From the NCBI GenBank assembly GCA_001798075.1, contig MGRG01000008.1:410426-474425 (forward strand): a DNA stretch of 64,000 nt, given 5' to 3'. The notes under the pieces are model-generated. The model was given only the letters and a program-made list of their open reading frames with translations. It was not told where the DNA came from and searched no databases. How positions within the stretch are numbered: the first letter of the stretch is position 1; each line of letters begins with the position of its first letter. Below are positions 24,514 through 32,446 of this stretch, in pieces. Made by a program: the position numbers and the translations under genes. The DNA comes from Deltaproteobacteria bacterium RIFCSPHIGHO2_01_FULL_43_49. Its GTDB lineage: Bacteria; UBA10199; SPLOWO2-01-44-7.

Positions 24514-25067
24514 TCCCTACAAGTTCTGCTGCCTTGAGAAGTAAGCTTTACTACTGGCGGAGGAAGATCTTCACAGGTCTCGTTCTCAACTGCTTTAAAT
24601 TGAATCTTTTTAGTTTGAGGGCACAGTGCATTTACTGCCTGACGGATGAAATCGGGAGAACCCTTCAAAACTTGGCCTCCTCTCCACGACTCATTCCACT
24701 CTGAAACCAAAGCGATGAGAGCCCCTTCGGCATTAAAAATTTTCAAATCATAGTAAGAAGTGTCAAACCACCAATCTATCTCAGCGACACGCCAAAGAGC
24801 TTGGATGGTATACGGTTTGCCATCGACAAGAACATTCTTCTCATAAAAGCGATTGGGTTCCTTTTCTCCTAAGTGCATGCGACCTGTATCAATGATGCCT
24901 TTTGTAGTAGATGTATTGGAAAGCTCACAACGGTTGGTTGGAAAACCATCTTGTTTCGTTGCTTGGCAAACCGGTTTTTTCTCAAAATAGGGGTTCGCGT
25001 ACCAGCTCCAAGTGAATTCCAATTTCTCAAATACAGAGCGCGGAGATTTAGGATTGACCTGACTCAC
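24510..25067 (-). CDS. unknown protein sharing a domain with the 34660-35079 gene
   Basis: About 185 aa from a GTG at 25067 that has GAGGGG upstream; ATGs at 25079 or 25088 are alternatives, both without a ribosome binding site. The region FYEKNVLVDGKPYTIQA followed by Trp/Asp/Tyr-rich YYDLKIFNAEGALIALVSEW resembles YARKVVVEGKDYYIQA and FTLFAPSGEVLAGAW in the protein at 34660-35079, so the two share a small beta-rich domain. No signal peptide is evident, although there are several Cys residues. A TTGACA-N17-TATGAG promoter lies just upstream. Function unknown. Confidence 0.5.
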   Translation of the reverse strand: MSQVNPKSPRSVFEKLEFTWSWYANPYFEKKPVCQATKQDGFPTNRCELSNTSTTKGIIDTGRMHLGEKEPNRFYEKNVLVDGKPYTIQALWRVAEIDWWFDTSYYDLKIFNAEGALIALVSEWNESWRGGQVLKGSPDFIRQAVNALCPQTKKIQFKAVENETCEDLPPPVVKLTSQGSRTCRD

Positions 25068-25074
25068 ACGTCCC

Positions 25075-25103
25075 CTCATATGCGACATGACGCAACTTGT
25101 CAA
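25075..25103 (-). promoter_or_regulatory. putative sigma-70 promoter
   Basis: Minus strand TTGACA (25103-25098), 17-nt spacer, TATGAG (25080-25075), pointing into the gene at 24510-25067. The predicted transcript start is very close to the chosen GTG, so either the start or the promoter may be slightly misplaced. Confidence 0.45.
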
Positions 25104-25122
25104 CCCCCTGCACCTTGACCCC

Positions 25123-25149
25123 GCAACCTTTTTGGATTCTAGCCGAATA
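25123..25149 (+). promoter_or_regulatory. sigma-28-like promoter motif (copy f)
   Basis: GCAAC at 25123-25127 and GCCGAATA at 25142-25149 (offset 19), 11 nt before the ATG at 25161. This is the copy with the best -10 match to GCCGATAA. Confidence 0.45.
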
Positions 25150-25160
25150 GATAATTGGAA

Positions 25161-26360
25161 ATGAAGATAGCTATAATGATGAAAAAATTGTGGGTGGCCC
25201 GCAGTGTTGGTCATGGGGTTTTGTTAGGGGCCCCCGTGACAACACGGAGGGACAGGACCCGCAATTTTTTCGTCCTTTTTATTATAAATTTTTGGCTATG
25301 GTTTTCAGCGTGTTCCCCATCTCAATTTACTGCCTGGCAGATTGAGACTTTTGCAAAAACACCAATCACTGGAAGTGTTTCAAAAACTATTTCTTTGCGA
25401 AATGAAAATCCCAAAGAGGTTCAAAAGGTAAGTATTGGATTCGACAGCACAGGAGATGGCCGGCAACATTTTCGTATCGATCGTGTTTCGGTAGGAACAA
25501 GGATTGTTGGACTCAAAGATATTTTGGTTCCGCCCGGCACTTCACTCAATATACAAGTGACCTATCAGCCAAGAAATATGAAGACAACCAAAGCAGATTT
25601 CAGAGGTTGGGTTACAGGAGAGGAACCCCGTTTTCTCCCTTACAAACCTGGTGAAGAGCCAAAACCACCCGAGATGCTCGAAGCCTGGCACCGCGTAGTT
25701 TTGCTCGCTGTCTACGATGCCCCACAAGGAGGAATCACCCAGATTGAATTGGTGGGAAGAGCAGAGCTGGGACCCAATGGAGAAATTGCACTCCCTGAAG
25801 GAGGCGTTGGCGAGTGCAAAGCCGGCGAGGGAATCGCCTGCTTCACAGGAAATTTTGCAATCGACATTCCAAAACTTTTCACGACGGGTCCGAAAGAGGA
25901 GGCATTGTCTGGGCCAATTCGTTTTGGACTTACCGATTCCAAGGCCTCGCTCAAAATGGATGATTTTGTCCCCATTGTTTTTTCGCTCAAAGGGAATGGT
26001 CCCGGAGAACCTCTGGAAGGCCAGCCGGTCAGCGAAGTTTCCATCATCGTGAAGGGAGTGCCGGGAGTGGAAGGAGAAGGGACTTTTGATGGGAGTCAGT
26101 TGGAATTGCAAAATTTAAGTTTTAGAATTCAGGTTGTGATCGGTTATGTCGACCCAAAAGAAATTGCTTCTGCTGCGCCCATCGTTGATTTTTCTGTTGA
26201 TAAACTGGTGCTGACAACTGAGGAACCCCTCACCGACGGAAACATAACGTTAAAAATTGATACGACGCTTGCTGAAAATCCTTCAGGAAATCCTATTTTT
26301 GATCAGATTCTGGGTGGATCCCAAATTATCGTTCGCTTTAAGGGTATTTTAGCCCTTTAA
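25161..26360 (+). CDS. lipoprotein with a palindromic element inserted in its signal peptide
   Basis: About 399 aa. The first codons include MMKKL (25176-25190), then 28 codons of inserted repeat, then LFIINFWLWFSAC, a hydrophobic core and lipobox. Joined without the insert, MMKKL-LFIINFWLWFSAC would be a perfect lipoprotein signal; no start codon lies between the insert and the lipobox, so the insert must be translated if the protein is made. The mature part is beta-rich, with an early PPGTSLNIQVTYQP block like transcription-independent ASPM/Hydin-type Ig folds and a later domain containing VSIIVKGVPGVEGEGTFDG. Function unknown; probably an envelope-anchored protein. Confidence 0.65.
   Translation: MKIAIMMKKLWVARSVGHGVLLGAPVTTRRDRTRNFFVLFIINFWLWFSACSPSQFTAWQIETFAKTPITGSVSKTISLRNENPKEVQKVSIGFDSTGDGRQHFRIDRVSVGTRIVGLKDILVPPGTSLNIQVTYQPRNMKTTKADFRGWVTGEEPRFLPYKPGEEPKPPEMLEAWHRVVLLAVYDAPQGGITQIELVGRAELGPNGEIALPEGGVGECKAGEGIACFTGNFAIDIPKLFTTGPKEEALSGPIRFGLTDSKASLKMDDFVPIVFSLKGNGPGEPLEGQPVSEVSIIVKGVPGVEGEGTFDGSQLELQNLSFRIQVVIGYVDPKEIASAAPIVDFSVDKLVLTTEEPLTDGNITLKIDTTLAENPSGNPIFDQILGGSQIIVRFKGILAL
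25177..25274 (+). repeat. palindromic element A, copy 3 (in-frame insertion)
   Basis: Core 25192-25256, diverged from copies 1 and 2 but with paired substitutions that keep the stem (GTGTTGGTCATGGGG against CCCCGTGACAACAC). The outer arms, GATGAAAAAATTGTGGGT on the left and ACCCGCAATTTTTTCGTC on the right, are complementary over 18 positions with two G/T wobbles; the left arm is host coding sequence. The inserted DNA, 25191-25274, is 84 nt, a multiple of three. Confidence 0.88.
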
Positions 26361-26402
26361 TCCTAGACAGGCCTTAAAAAGCTCATTATATATCCACCGT
26401 TT

Positions 26403-28175
26403 ATGTCCGAGACCATCTTAACGGTTTTTAGACGCAACGCCCTCCGTCTGGGCAACCAACCCTGTTTTCATTATAAAGAACAAAATAAATGGCAGGTTTT
26501 AAGTTGGGTGGATGCCGAAGATTTGGTTCGCCGATATGCTTTGGGGTTGGCTGCTTTGGGGCTGAAACCAGGTGGGGCTGCGGCAATCTTCAGCAAAACG
26601 AGGTTTGAGTGGACGCTTCTTGATTTAAGTATTTTGGCCAATCAAGCGATCACAGTTCCCATCTATCCTACACTGGCACCCGATCAAGCGGCTTATATTT
26701 TAAAGGATTCAAAATCATCTCTGCTGATTGTTGAAGAGGTAGCTCAATGGGAGCGCCTCAAACCGCATCTTCATGACTGGGATTTTCCAGTGGTCTTGAT
26801 TCAAGGAGAAAAAGAGGGCTTAGTCAGCCTCAAACAATTGCGTGATAAAAGCAAAGCAATTCCTATTAATCAATACGATGAAAATTTGAGAATGATCCAA
26901 CCGGTTGCCATCGCAACCACTGTTTATACCTCTGGCACAACCGGCCCTCCGAAAGGATCGATCCTCACTCATCGCAATCTGTTGTCGGAGGTGCAGGCCC
27001 TCCAAGAGGTATTTCGTTTTCATGCGGATCATATTGGGTTTATGTGTTTGCCATTGGCTCATGTGATGGCAAGGGTGATGCAGTTTTTTCAGCTCGCCCA
27101 AGGTTGCCAAGCCGCTTATGCCGAAAGTTTAGAGATGGTTCCGGTGAATCTCCTGGAGATCAAGCCCCATTTTATGGCGGGGGTTCCTCGCATGTTCGAA
27201 AAAATTCATGAAAAGATTTTAAACAAAGTCGGTCAGGCGCCGGCACCTTTGCAAAAGCTTTTTTCCTGGGCACTCGGGGTAGGTTCTCAAGTCAGCGAAT
27301 TAAAACAGAAGAAAAGGGTTATCCCTGTTGGGTTGGCTGTCCAATATAGTTTGGCCAATCTTTTGGTTTTCAAAAAAGTTCGAAATGGTTTTGGCGGGCG
27401 CATCTTTTGTCTTATCTCCGGCGGGGCCCCTTTGTCGAAGGAGATTGCGCAGTTTTTGCATGCGGCGGGGATGTTGGTTCTAGAAGGATATGGGCTGACA
27501 GAAACGTTCGCGGCGGTTACCTTTAATCGGCTAGACGATTTTCGATTTGGCACGGTTGGAAAACCCCTTGAAGGAATGCGCGTTAAGGTTGCTCCCGATG
27601 GGGAAATTTGCGTGAAAGGCGACAATGTCTTTGCAGGCTATTTGGGGCTCAAAGAAGAAACCGAAAATGCCTTTGATAAAGAAGGATGGTTTTTAACCGG
27701 TGACATCGGGGAGTTCACCAAAGATGGATTTTTAAAGATCACTGATCGAAAAAAAGACATTATCAAAACCTCCGGCGGTAAGATGGTTGCCCCACAAAAT
27801 ATCGAAAATATTATGCAGCAGAGCCGTTATATCCAACAAATCATGGTTTATGGAGACGGCAGGAAATATCTCTCTGCCTTGATTACACTCAATTGGGAAG
27901 CCATTGAGGATTATGCCAGAAAGAAGGTGATTTCTTATCATTCCAGAAAAGAATTGGCCTCCAACCCTGAAATTGTCGAGCTAGTAGGGGAGGAAATTGA
28001 GGGAAAAAATAAAAATCTTTCACATTTTGAAACTATTAAGAAATTTGCTATATTGGACTCTAACTTTTCGGTGGAGTCGGGGGAGTTGACCCCCACCCTG
28101 AAGGTTAAAAGAAAGGTTGTGGCAGAAAAATATAAGACCGTTTTGGATAGGCTTTATAATAACAATGAAGTTTGA
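26403..28175 (+). CDS. long-chain acyl-CoA synthetase (AMP-forming)
   Basis: 590 aa ANL-superfamily adenylating enzyme of the FadD15/ACSL type. Motifs: P-loop VYTSGTTGPPKGSILTHRN, LPLAHVMARVMQF, GYGLTETFAAVTFNRL, GWFLTGDIGEFTKDGFLKIT followed by DRKKDIIKTSGGKMVAPQNI (hinge and catalytic Lys region). It activates fatty acids to acyl-CoA via acyl-AMP, feeding PlsB or beta-oxidation. Substrate chain length is inferred from family only. It ends 8 nt before a palindromic element. Confidence 0.92.
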   Translation: MSETILTVFRRNALRLGNQPCFHYKEQNKWQVLSWVDAEDLVRRYALGLAALGLKPGGAAAIFSKTRFEWTLLDLSILANQAITVPIYPTLAPDQAAYILKDSKSSLLIVEEVAQWERLKPHLHDWDFPVVLIQGEKEGLVSLKQLRDKSKAIPINQYDENLRMIQPVAIATTVYTSGTTGPPKGSILTHRNLLSEVQALQEVFRFHADHIGFMCLPLAHVMARVMQFFQLAQGCQAAYAESLEMVPVNLLEIKPHFMAGVPRMFEKIHEKILNKVGQAPAPLQKLFSWALGVGSQVSELKQKKRVIPVGLAVQYSLANLLVFKKVRNGFGGRIFCLISGGAPLSKEIAQFLHAAGMLVLEGYGLTETFAAVTFNRLDDFRFGTVGKPLEGMRVKVAPDGEICVKGDNVFAGYLGLKEETENAFDKEGWFLTGDIGEFTKDGFLKITDRKKDIIKTSGGKMVAPQNIENIMQQSRYIQQIMVYGDGRKYLSALITLNWEAIEDYARKKVISYHSRKELASNPEIVELVGEEIEGKNKNLSHFETIKKFAILDSNFSVESGELTPTLKVKRKVVAEKYKTVLDRLYNNNEV

Positions 28176-28183
28176 TAACACTC

Positions 28184-28257
28184 TAGCGAGCAAAGCTCGC
28201 GAGAGGGGGAGGCTCCAACGGCTTTGCCGGTGGAGGGGGCGACGCGAGCCCCTATAA
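28184..28257 (+). repeat. palindromic element B, copy 1
   Basis: A GC-rich hairpin unit: GCGAGC-AAA-GCTCGC, then GGGGGAGGCTCC, CGGCTTTGCCG and GGCGACGCGAGCCCC, ending TATAAT. Copy 2 at 63226-63298 matches it over the GAGGCTCCA...CCCCTATAAT part with few differences. The gene for the DUF4870 protein starts 17 nt after the TATAAT. Confidence 0.8.
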
Positions 28258-28273
28258 TAGAAAGGGGGAGTAT

Positions 28274-28669
28274 ATGAAGGCAGGAGGACAAACCAGTAGT
28301 GGTGGTAAAGGGGGTGGGAGTGGTCTCACACCCAACATTTCCAGTTTGTTGTGTTATGTTTGTGCCCCAATCACTAGCGTTATTTTTCTCCTGATTGAGA
28401 AGGAGAACAAAGATGTGAAGTTTCATGCCTGGCAGGGGACGTTGTTTGGGGTGGCCATTATCCTCCTCAATATCGTTTTGAACATTTTGGGGTTGATGCT
28501 GGGCTCTTTGGCTGACTTCTTGGGCGCCTTGATATTGAGTTTTTTAATTCCGGTGATTTGGTTGATTGTTGTGGTCCTCTGGATCGTCTGTTTGGTCAAA
28601 GCCTATCAAGGGGAACAGTGGAAAATTCCAGTCATTGGTGACATGGCGGCGAAAAAAGCTGGAGTTTAA
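28274..28669 (+). CDS. DUF4870-family membrane protein
   Basis: 131 aa. A Gly/Ser-rich N-terminus (QTSSGGKGGGSGLTPN) precedes three membrane helices: ISSLLCYVCAPITSVIFLLI, GVAIILLNIVLNILGLMLGS and FLIPVIWLIVVVLWIVCLV. The NKDVKFHAWQGTLFG block between helices 1 and 2 and the C-terminal YQGEQWKIPVIGDMA are the DUF4870 signature. GGGGGAG upstream serves as ribosome binding site. Function is unknown. The next gene begins with the base after its stop. Confidence 0.85.
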   Translation: MKAGGQTSSGGKGGGSGLTPNISSLLCYVCAPITSVIFLLIEKENKDVKFHAWQGTLFGVAIILLNIVLNILGLMLGSLADFLGALILSFLIPVIWLIVVVLWIVCLVKAYQGEQWKIPVIGDMAAKKAGV

Positions 28670-28936
28670 GTGACGTTTAGTTTCTGTTTTCTAAAGTTGG
28701 TCGTCGGGGTGGACTGTCCTGCGTGCGGGCTAACCCGTTCTATTTTCGCCCTCCTCAAGGGTCATCTGGCTGAAAGTATTGCTTGGCATCCTATGGGGGT
28801 TTTGGTGGTTCTTTGGTTGATGAATCTTTGGTGGTGGCGCCGGTTTGAATTTTCTCCTTTTAATAGACAGTTGATTTCTCATGGAGTCTTGATAGGGTTT
28901 TTTGTGCCGTGGGTTGCTAAATTTTTAATACCTTAA
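28670..28936 (+). CDS. DUF2752-family membrane protein
   Basis: 88 aa, GTG start immediately after the stop of the DUF4870 gene. GVDCPACGLTRSIFALLKGH is the DUF2752 signature (CPxCGLTR). Two hydrophobic segments follow (GVLVVLWLMNLWWW and GVLIGFFVPWVAKFLI). The usual family protein is slightly longer at its N-terminus. It often accompanies DUF4870/TM2-type genes; function unknown. Confidence 0.85.
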   Translation: MTFSFCFLKLVVGVDCPACGLTRSIFALLKGHLAESIAWHPMGVLVVLWLMNLWWWRRFEFSPFNRQLISHGVLIGFFVPWVAKFLIP

Positions 28937-28960
28937 GCCCGCCGAGGCGAGGCAAGGAGG
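28937..28960 (+). repeat. repeat C copy 1, carrying a Shine-Dalgarno
   Basis: Starts at the stop codon of the DUF2752 gene (GCCCGCCGAGGCGAGGCAAGG then AGG) and supplies the ribosome binding site of the SCP2 gene 6 nt later. A copy with two mismatches lies at 63913-63936 before tuf. Confidence 0.7.
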
Positions 28961-28965
28961 CCAGG

Positions 28966-29289
28966 ATGTATCAGAATTCCAAGCAGGTCTTCGAAGAAAA
29001 GATCCAAGCAAAAATTACTCAAGAACCTGCAAAGGCAAAAGCCATTGGTGCGTTGGTTGTTTTTCACATCACAGGGGGAGGGGATTGGACGCTTGATTGC
29101 TCCAAAGAACCTGCTGAGCTGAAAGCAGGCAACACGGAGGGGGCAAAAGTCGAGGTCACGATGAGCGAGGAAGATTTTGTCAAACTAGCCAATGGCGCCC
29201 TCAATCCCCAAATGGCCTTTTTGGGAGGCAAACTCAAAGTAAAAGGGGATATGGGTTTGGCCATCAAGTTGGGACAAATCCTCACATGA
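28966..29289 (+). CDS. SCP2 sterol-carrier-domain protein
   Basis: 107 aa, a complete stand-alone SCP2 fold: GALVVFHITGGGDWTLDCSK, then DFVKLANGALNPQMAFLGGK and LKVKGDMGLAIKLGQIL. It likely binds lipids or acyl-CoA in the cytoplasm, which fits the neighbouring acyl-CoA synthetase, although that link is inferred. It is probably cotranscribed with the DUF4870/DUF2752 pair. The stop is 3 nt before the start of a duplicated nadE 5' end. Confidence 0.9.
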   Translation: MYQNSKQVFEEKIQAKITQEPAKAKAIGALVVFHITGGGDWTLDCSKEPAELKAGNTEGAKVEVTMSEEDFVKLANGALNPQMAFLGGKLKVKGDMGLAIKLGQILT

Positions 29290-29292
29290 AGA

Positions 29293-29418
29293 ATGAAAAT
29301 TGCAATTTGTCAGATTAATATAATTCGCTCGCGCCGGCAAAGCCGGACGCTCGCTAAAGTTAGGGGGAGCGTCTTGACGCTCCCCCTAACAACCCCCACC
29401 GCTATATATGAAAAATGA
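29293..29418 (+). pseudogene. duplicate nadE 5' end, fused to a palindromic insert (41-codon frame)
   Basis: ATG at 29293 reads MKIAICQIN, matching MKIAIYQIN at the start of nadE (29415). Six of the nine matched codons are either identical or synonymous changes (ATT/ATA, GCA/GCT, CAG/CAA, ATT/ATC). The frame continues through two hairpins and stops at a TGA overlapping the nadE ATG, so it may act as a short upstream reading frame coupled to nadE. Confidence 0.65.
29323..29390 (+). repeat. two adjacent hairpins between the nadE 5' copies
   Basis: GCGCCGGC-AAA-GCCGGACGC inside CGCTC.../...GCTCGC, followed by a perfect 15-bp stem GTTAGGGGGAGCGTC (29359-29373), TT, GACGCTCCCCCTAAC (29376-29390). 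The first hairpin resembles element B. Confidence 0.75.
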
Positions 29419-31049
29419 AAATAGCTATTTACCAAATCAATACCACCGTCGGTAACTTCAAAGGGAATGAATCGAAAATATTAAAGGGAATTGACCTGGC
29501 AAAAAGGAAGGAGGCAAGCCTTGCCATCTTTCCTGAAATGGCAACGTTTGGATATCCTCCTCGCGATCTTTTAGACAAACCCTATCTTGTTGATGCCAAT
29601 ATCGCTGTTGCGAACCGCATTGCCAAGCAAACGACAAAAGATTTTGGCTGCATTTTTGGGTTTATTGCGCGCAATGAAAACAAGATTGGCCGTGGTCTCT
29701 TTAATGCTGCAGCGCTTGCCTTTGATGGGAAAATTCAAAACGTTCAACCTAAAACACTCCTTCCGACCTATGATGTTTTTGATGAGGCAAGACACTTTGA
29801 TCCGGCGACAACCCATCACCCCATTACTGTTCAAGGTCTTTCCATCGGCTTGATGGTTTGTGAGGATCTCTGGTCTGATTATGAATTTGGTGGGCGTAAA
29901 CACTACGACTTTGATCCTGCAAAGGTCCTGAAAAACGCCGGCGCTCAATTGCTTGTCAATATTTCCGCCTCACCCTTTCATGTTGGCAAGAGAGAGACAC
30001 GCCGTCAATTGATTGCTGAGGCGGCCAAACAAAATCAGTTGCCGGTTATTTATTGCAACCTTGTCGGCGGCAATGATGAGCTTGTTTTTGACGGTCAAAG
30101 CCTGGTTGCCAACGCCAAAGGAGAGATTGTTTTTGAGGGAAAGCGTTTTGAGGAAGAGCTGGCATTCATCGATCTGGAAAGCTTGAAACCGGTCGCAAAA
30201 TTAGATTCGCCTTCTGATATCGAGGAAATTCACGACGCCCTGGTGCTGGGACTCAAAGATTACGTCGCCAAATGTCACTTTTCAAAGGCGGTCATTGGGC
30301 TTTCCGGTGGAATCGACTCCGCGGTGGTGGGTGTCTTGGCCGTCAGGGCTTTGGGGGCCAAAAATGTTTTGGGTGTGTCGCTTCCGTCTGCCTATTCGAG
30401 TGTCTCGAGCCTCAAAGATGCCAAAGAACTCGCAAAAAATTTGAAGATCGATTATCGGGTGATTCCCATTCACAATATTTATCTCGATTATTTAAAAACA
30501 TTGAAAATAGATATTCGCAGAGGCGTGCCGCTTGCCGCAGAAAACATTCAGGCCCGCATTCGTGGCAATCTTTTAATGGCCATTTCGAACCAGACGAATG
30601 CTTTAGTTTTATCGACGGGCAATAAATCAGAGCTGGCCTGCGGTTATTGTACACTCTACGGAGATTTGGCGGGAGGTCTGGCACTCTTGTCGGATGTTCC
30701 TAAAATGACCGTTTATGAATTGGCACGTTTTTTAAATAAAAAGAAGAAACTCATTCCGGAAAATATTTTGAAGAAGCCCCCTTCTGCAGAACTTCGTCCC
30801 AACCAAAAAGATGAAGACTCTTTGCCTCCCTATAAAGTTTTGGACCCGATTTTGAAGGCTTATATTGAAGATCATTTGAGTGTGGGAGAGATTGTGAAAT
30901 TGGGCTTTTCAAAAAAGATCGTGGAAGAGGTGATTTGGCGAGTGGATCACAATGAATACAAACGCCGCCAAGCCCCACCGGGAATCAAGATAACGTCGAA
31001 AGCCTTTGGCATTGGAAGGCGTTTTCCCATCGCGTGGGAATACCGATAA
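29415..31049 (+). CDS. nadE: glutamine-dependent NAD+ synthetase
   Basis: 544 aa, two domains. N-terminal glutaminase (carbon-nitrogen hydrolase): Glu in FPEMATFGYPPRDLL, Lys in VQPKTLLPTYDVFDEARHF, Cys in GLMVCEDLW. C-terminal synthetase: PP-loop VIGLSGGIDSAVVGVLAVRA, STGNKSELACGYCTLYGDLA and PPSAELRPNQKDEDSLPPY. It amidates nicotinate adenine dinucleotide to NAD. The first nine codons are duplicated upstream at 29293. Confidence 0.95.
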   Translation: MKIAIYQINTTVGNFKGNESKILKGIDLAKRKEASLAIFPEMATFGYPPRDLLDKPYLVDANIAVANRIAKQTTKDFGCIFGFIARNENKIGRGLFNAAALAFDGKIQNVQPKTLLPTYDVFDEARHFDPATTHHPITVQGLSIGLMVCEDLWSDYEFGGRKHYDFDPAKVLKNAGAQLLVNISASPFHVGKRETRRQLIAEAAKQNQLPVIYCNLVGGNDELVFDGQSLVANAKGEIVFEGKRFEEELAFIDLESLKPVAKLDSPSDIEEIHDALVLGLKDYVAKCHFSKAVIGLSGGIDSAVVGVLAVRALGAKNVLGVSLPSAYSSVSSLKDAKELAKNLKIDYRVIPIHNIYLDYLKTLKIDIRRGVPLAAENIQARIRGNLLMAISNQTNALVLSTGNKSELACGYCTLYGDLAGGLALLSDVPKMTVYELARFLNKKKKLIPENILKKPPSAELRPNQKDEDSLPPYKVLDPILKAYIEDHLSVGEIVKLGFSKKIVEEVIWRVDHNEYKRRQAPPGIKITSKAFGIGRRFPIAWEYR

Positions 31050-31050
31050 A

Positions 31051-31190
31051 ATGCAAATTCGAAATCCAAAATTAGAAATTCTAAACAAATCTCAATGTTC
31101 CAAATCACAATGCTCCAAACTGTTTGAAATTTTGGAAATTGGAAATTGGATTTTGTTTAGGATTTAGATATTCGAATTTAGAATTTTACG
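31051..31190. repeat. AT-rich interspersed palindromic repeat (element E, copy 1)
   Basis: Built of units such as AATTCTAAACAAATC and the complementary GATTTTGTTTAGGATTTAG, forming an imperfect inverted repeat of about 140 nt between nadE and rsmI. Copy 2 lies at 53001-53147 before proS. Repeats of this type are common in uncultured-lineage genomes. Confidence 0.75.
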
Positions 31191-31193
31191 ATT

Positions 31194-31865
31194 ATGGTTT
31201 TATATGTTGTGGCGACACCGATTGGTAATCTCGAAGATATTACATTTCGTGCCTTAAGAATTTTGAAAGAGGTTGATCTGATTGTTGCGGAAGATACAAG
31301 ACACACACGCAAACTGCTCACTCATTTTGAGATCCAAACACCACTCAATAGTTTTTTTGAGCACCGCGAGAATGAAAAACTGGCCCCTATTTTGGGAAAG
31401 CTAAAAGCGGGCAAAAATATAGCCTTAGTGAGCGATGCTGGGACCCCTGGTATTTCCGATCCAGGCTTTCGCCTCATCCGGGCAGCCATCGAAGAAAATA
31501 TGGATGTTGTTCCCATTCCTGGTCCCTGCGCTGCGATCGCTTGTTTGCAGGCAGCAGGCCTTCCCACCGATCATTTTTTCTTTGTTGGGTTTTTACCCGA
31601 AAAACCGGGCAAACGACAAAAATATATTGAGACATTGAAAAATCTTCCTCATACCATTGTCATCTACTTGTCTCGTTGGAAGGCAGCCAAACATCTGGAG
31701 GAATTGGCTCAAATTTTTGGTGAAAGAAATGTCTGCTTAGGCCGCGAAATAACAAAGATGCACGAAGAGTTTTGGAGGGGTTCTTTATCGGAGCTAGCAA
31801 AAAAGGTGGTGAGTCAACCACCAAAAGGGGAGATGACGTTGGTTATAGAAGGGTTCAAAGAATGA
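31194..31865 (+). CDS. rsmI: 16S rRNA (cytidine-1402-2'-O)-methyltransferase RsmI
   Basis: 223 aa. YVVATPIGNLEDITFRALRI, DLIVAEDTRHTRKLL, ALVSDAGTPGISDPGFRLIR, VVPIPGPCAAIACLQAAGLP and EITKMHEEFWRGSLSEL are all RsmI landmarks. It 2'-O-methylates C1402 in the decoding centre using S-adenosylmethionine. The stop overlaps the ATG of the next gene (ATGA). Confidence 0.96.
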   Translation: MVLYVVATPIGNLEDITFRALRILKEVDLIVAEDTRHTRKLLTHFEIQTPLNSFFEHRENEKLAPILGKLKAGKNIALVSDAGTPGISDPGFRLIRAAIEENMDVVPIPGPCAAIACLQAAGLPTDHFFFVGFLPEKPGKRQKYIETLKNLPHTIVIYLSRWKAAKHLEELAQIFGERNVCLGREITKMHEEFWRGSLSELAKKVVSQPPKGEMTLVIEGFKE

Positions 31866-32446
31866 TCATTGCAATCGCGATTGCCATTGTGATTTTGAGT
31901 CTTGGAGGGGTTTGGTATTTTTACAAACGTCGTCCCATCCGGCTTTCCATTGCAGAAATTTTGAAACAGGTGGCACTTTTACTTCCCTTAAAAAATCCAA
32001 TCTTTAAAAAGTATCCCAACCCCACGCTTGCCGGAGACTATTTTGGATTTAAAGTCGCCATGGAGGGGGCAAAAGGGTTTCGATTTTTGGCGACCATTGA
32101 ATTGCCCCAACGGTTGAACGGAAGGATCTTTTTGCAAAGCGAAGAGAGAAAATCGAGTTTAAAACCGATTGCAGAGCTGGATTTGGTCACAACAAATTTT
32201 GAAAAATTTGATCAGCACTTTTTGCTGATGGCCAGCGACGAAAAAATGGGGAAAGCGGTTTTTCAGCCCTACCTGTGTGAAAGAATTTTGACTGTCGGTC
32301 AGACAAACTGGCAATTAGATGTGCAGGCAAAAGAGGCCCATTTGGATATCAGACAGCCTATTTTAGATGGAAAAGCCCTCTCGGAGCTTTTCAAAGTGAT
32401 TGTTGAATGTTTGAACGCTTTGCTTGTCGCCAAGTCACCTACTTAG
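31862..32446 (+). CDS. unknown membrane-anchored protein
   Basis: 194 aa, ATG overlapping the rsmI stop. One N-terminal membrane helix ([20 protein letters not shown]) followed by a positively charged KRRP and a soluble periplasmic or cytoplasmic region with [20 protein letters not shown] and a C-terminal [13 protein letters not shown] helix. No recognised domain. Translationally coupled to rsmI; it overlaps the convergent dnaK by 8 nt. Confidence 0.65.
   Translation: MIIAIAIAIVILSLGGVWYFYKRRPIRLSIAEILKQVALLLPLKNPIFKKYPNPTLAGDYFGFKVAMEGAKGFRFLATIELPQRLNGRIFLQSEERKSSLKPIAELDLVTTNFEKFDQHFLLMASDEKMGKAVFQPYLCERILTVGQTNWQLDVQAKEAHLDIRQPILDGKALSELFKVIVECLNALLVAKSPT

Noticed and set aside
28154..28426. 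Minus-strand 90-codon frame, resembling one at 63220-63540
   Set aside because: The similarity (GARVAPSTGKAVGASPSR) comes only from element B read backwards; both frames lie over real genes.
30272..30625. 117-codon + strand frame inside nadE
   Set aside because: Out-of-frame shadow; the PP-loop motif is in the nadE frame.
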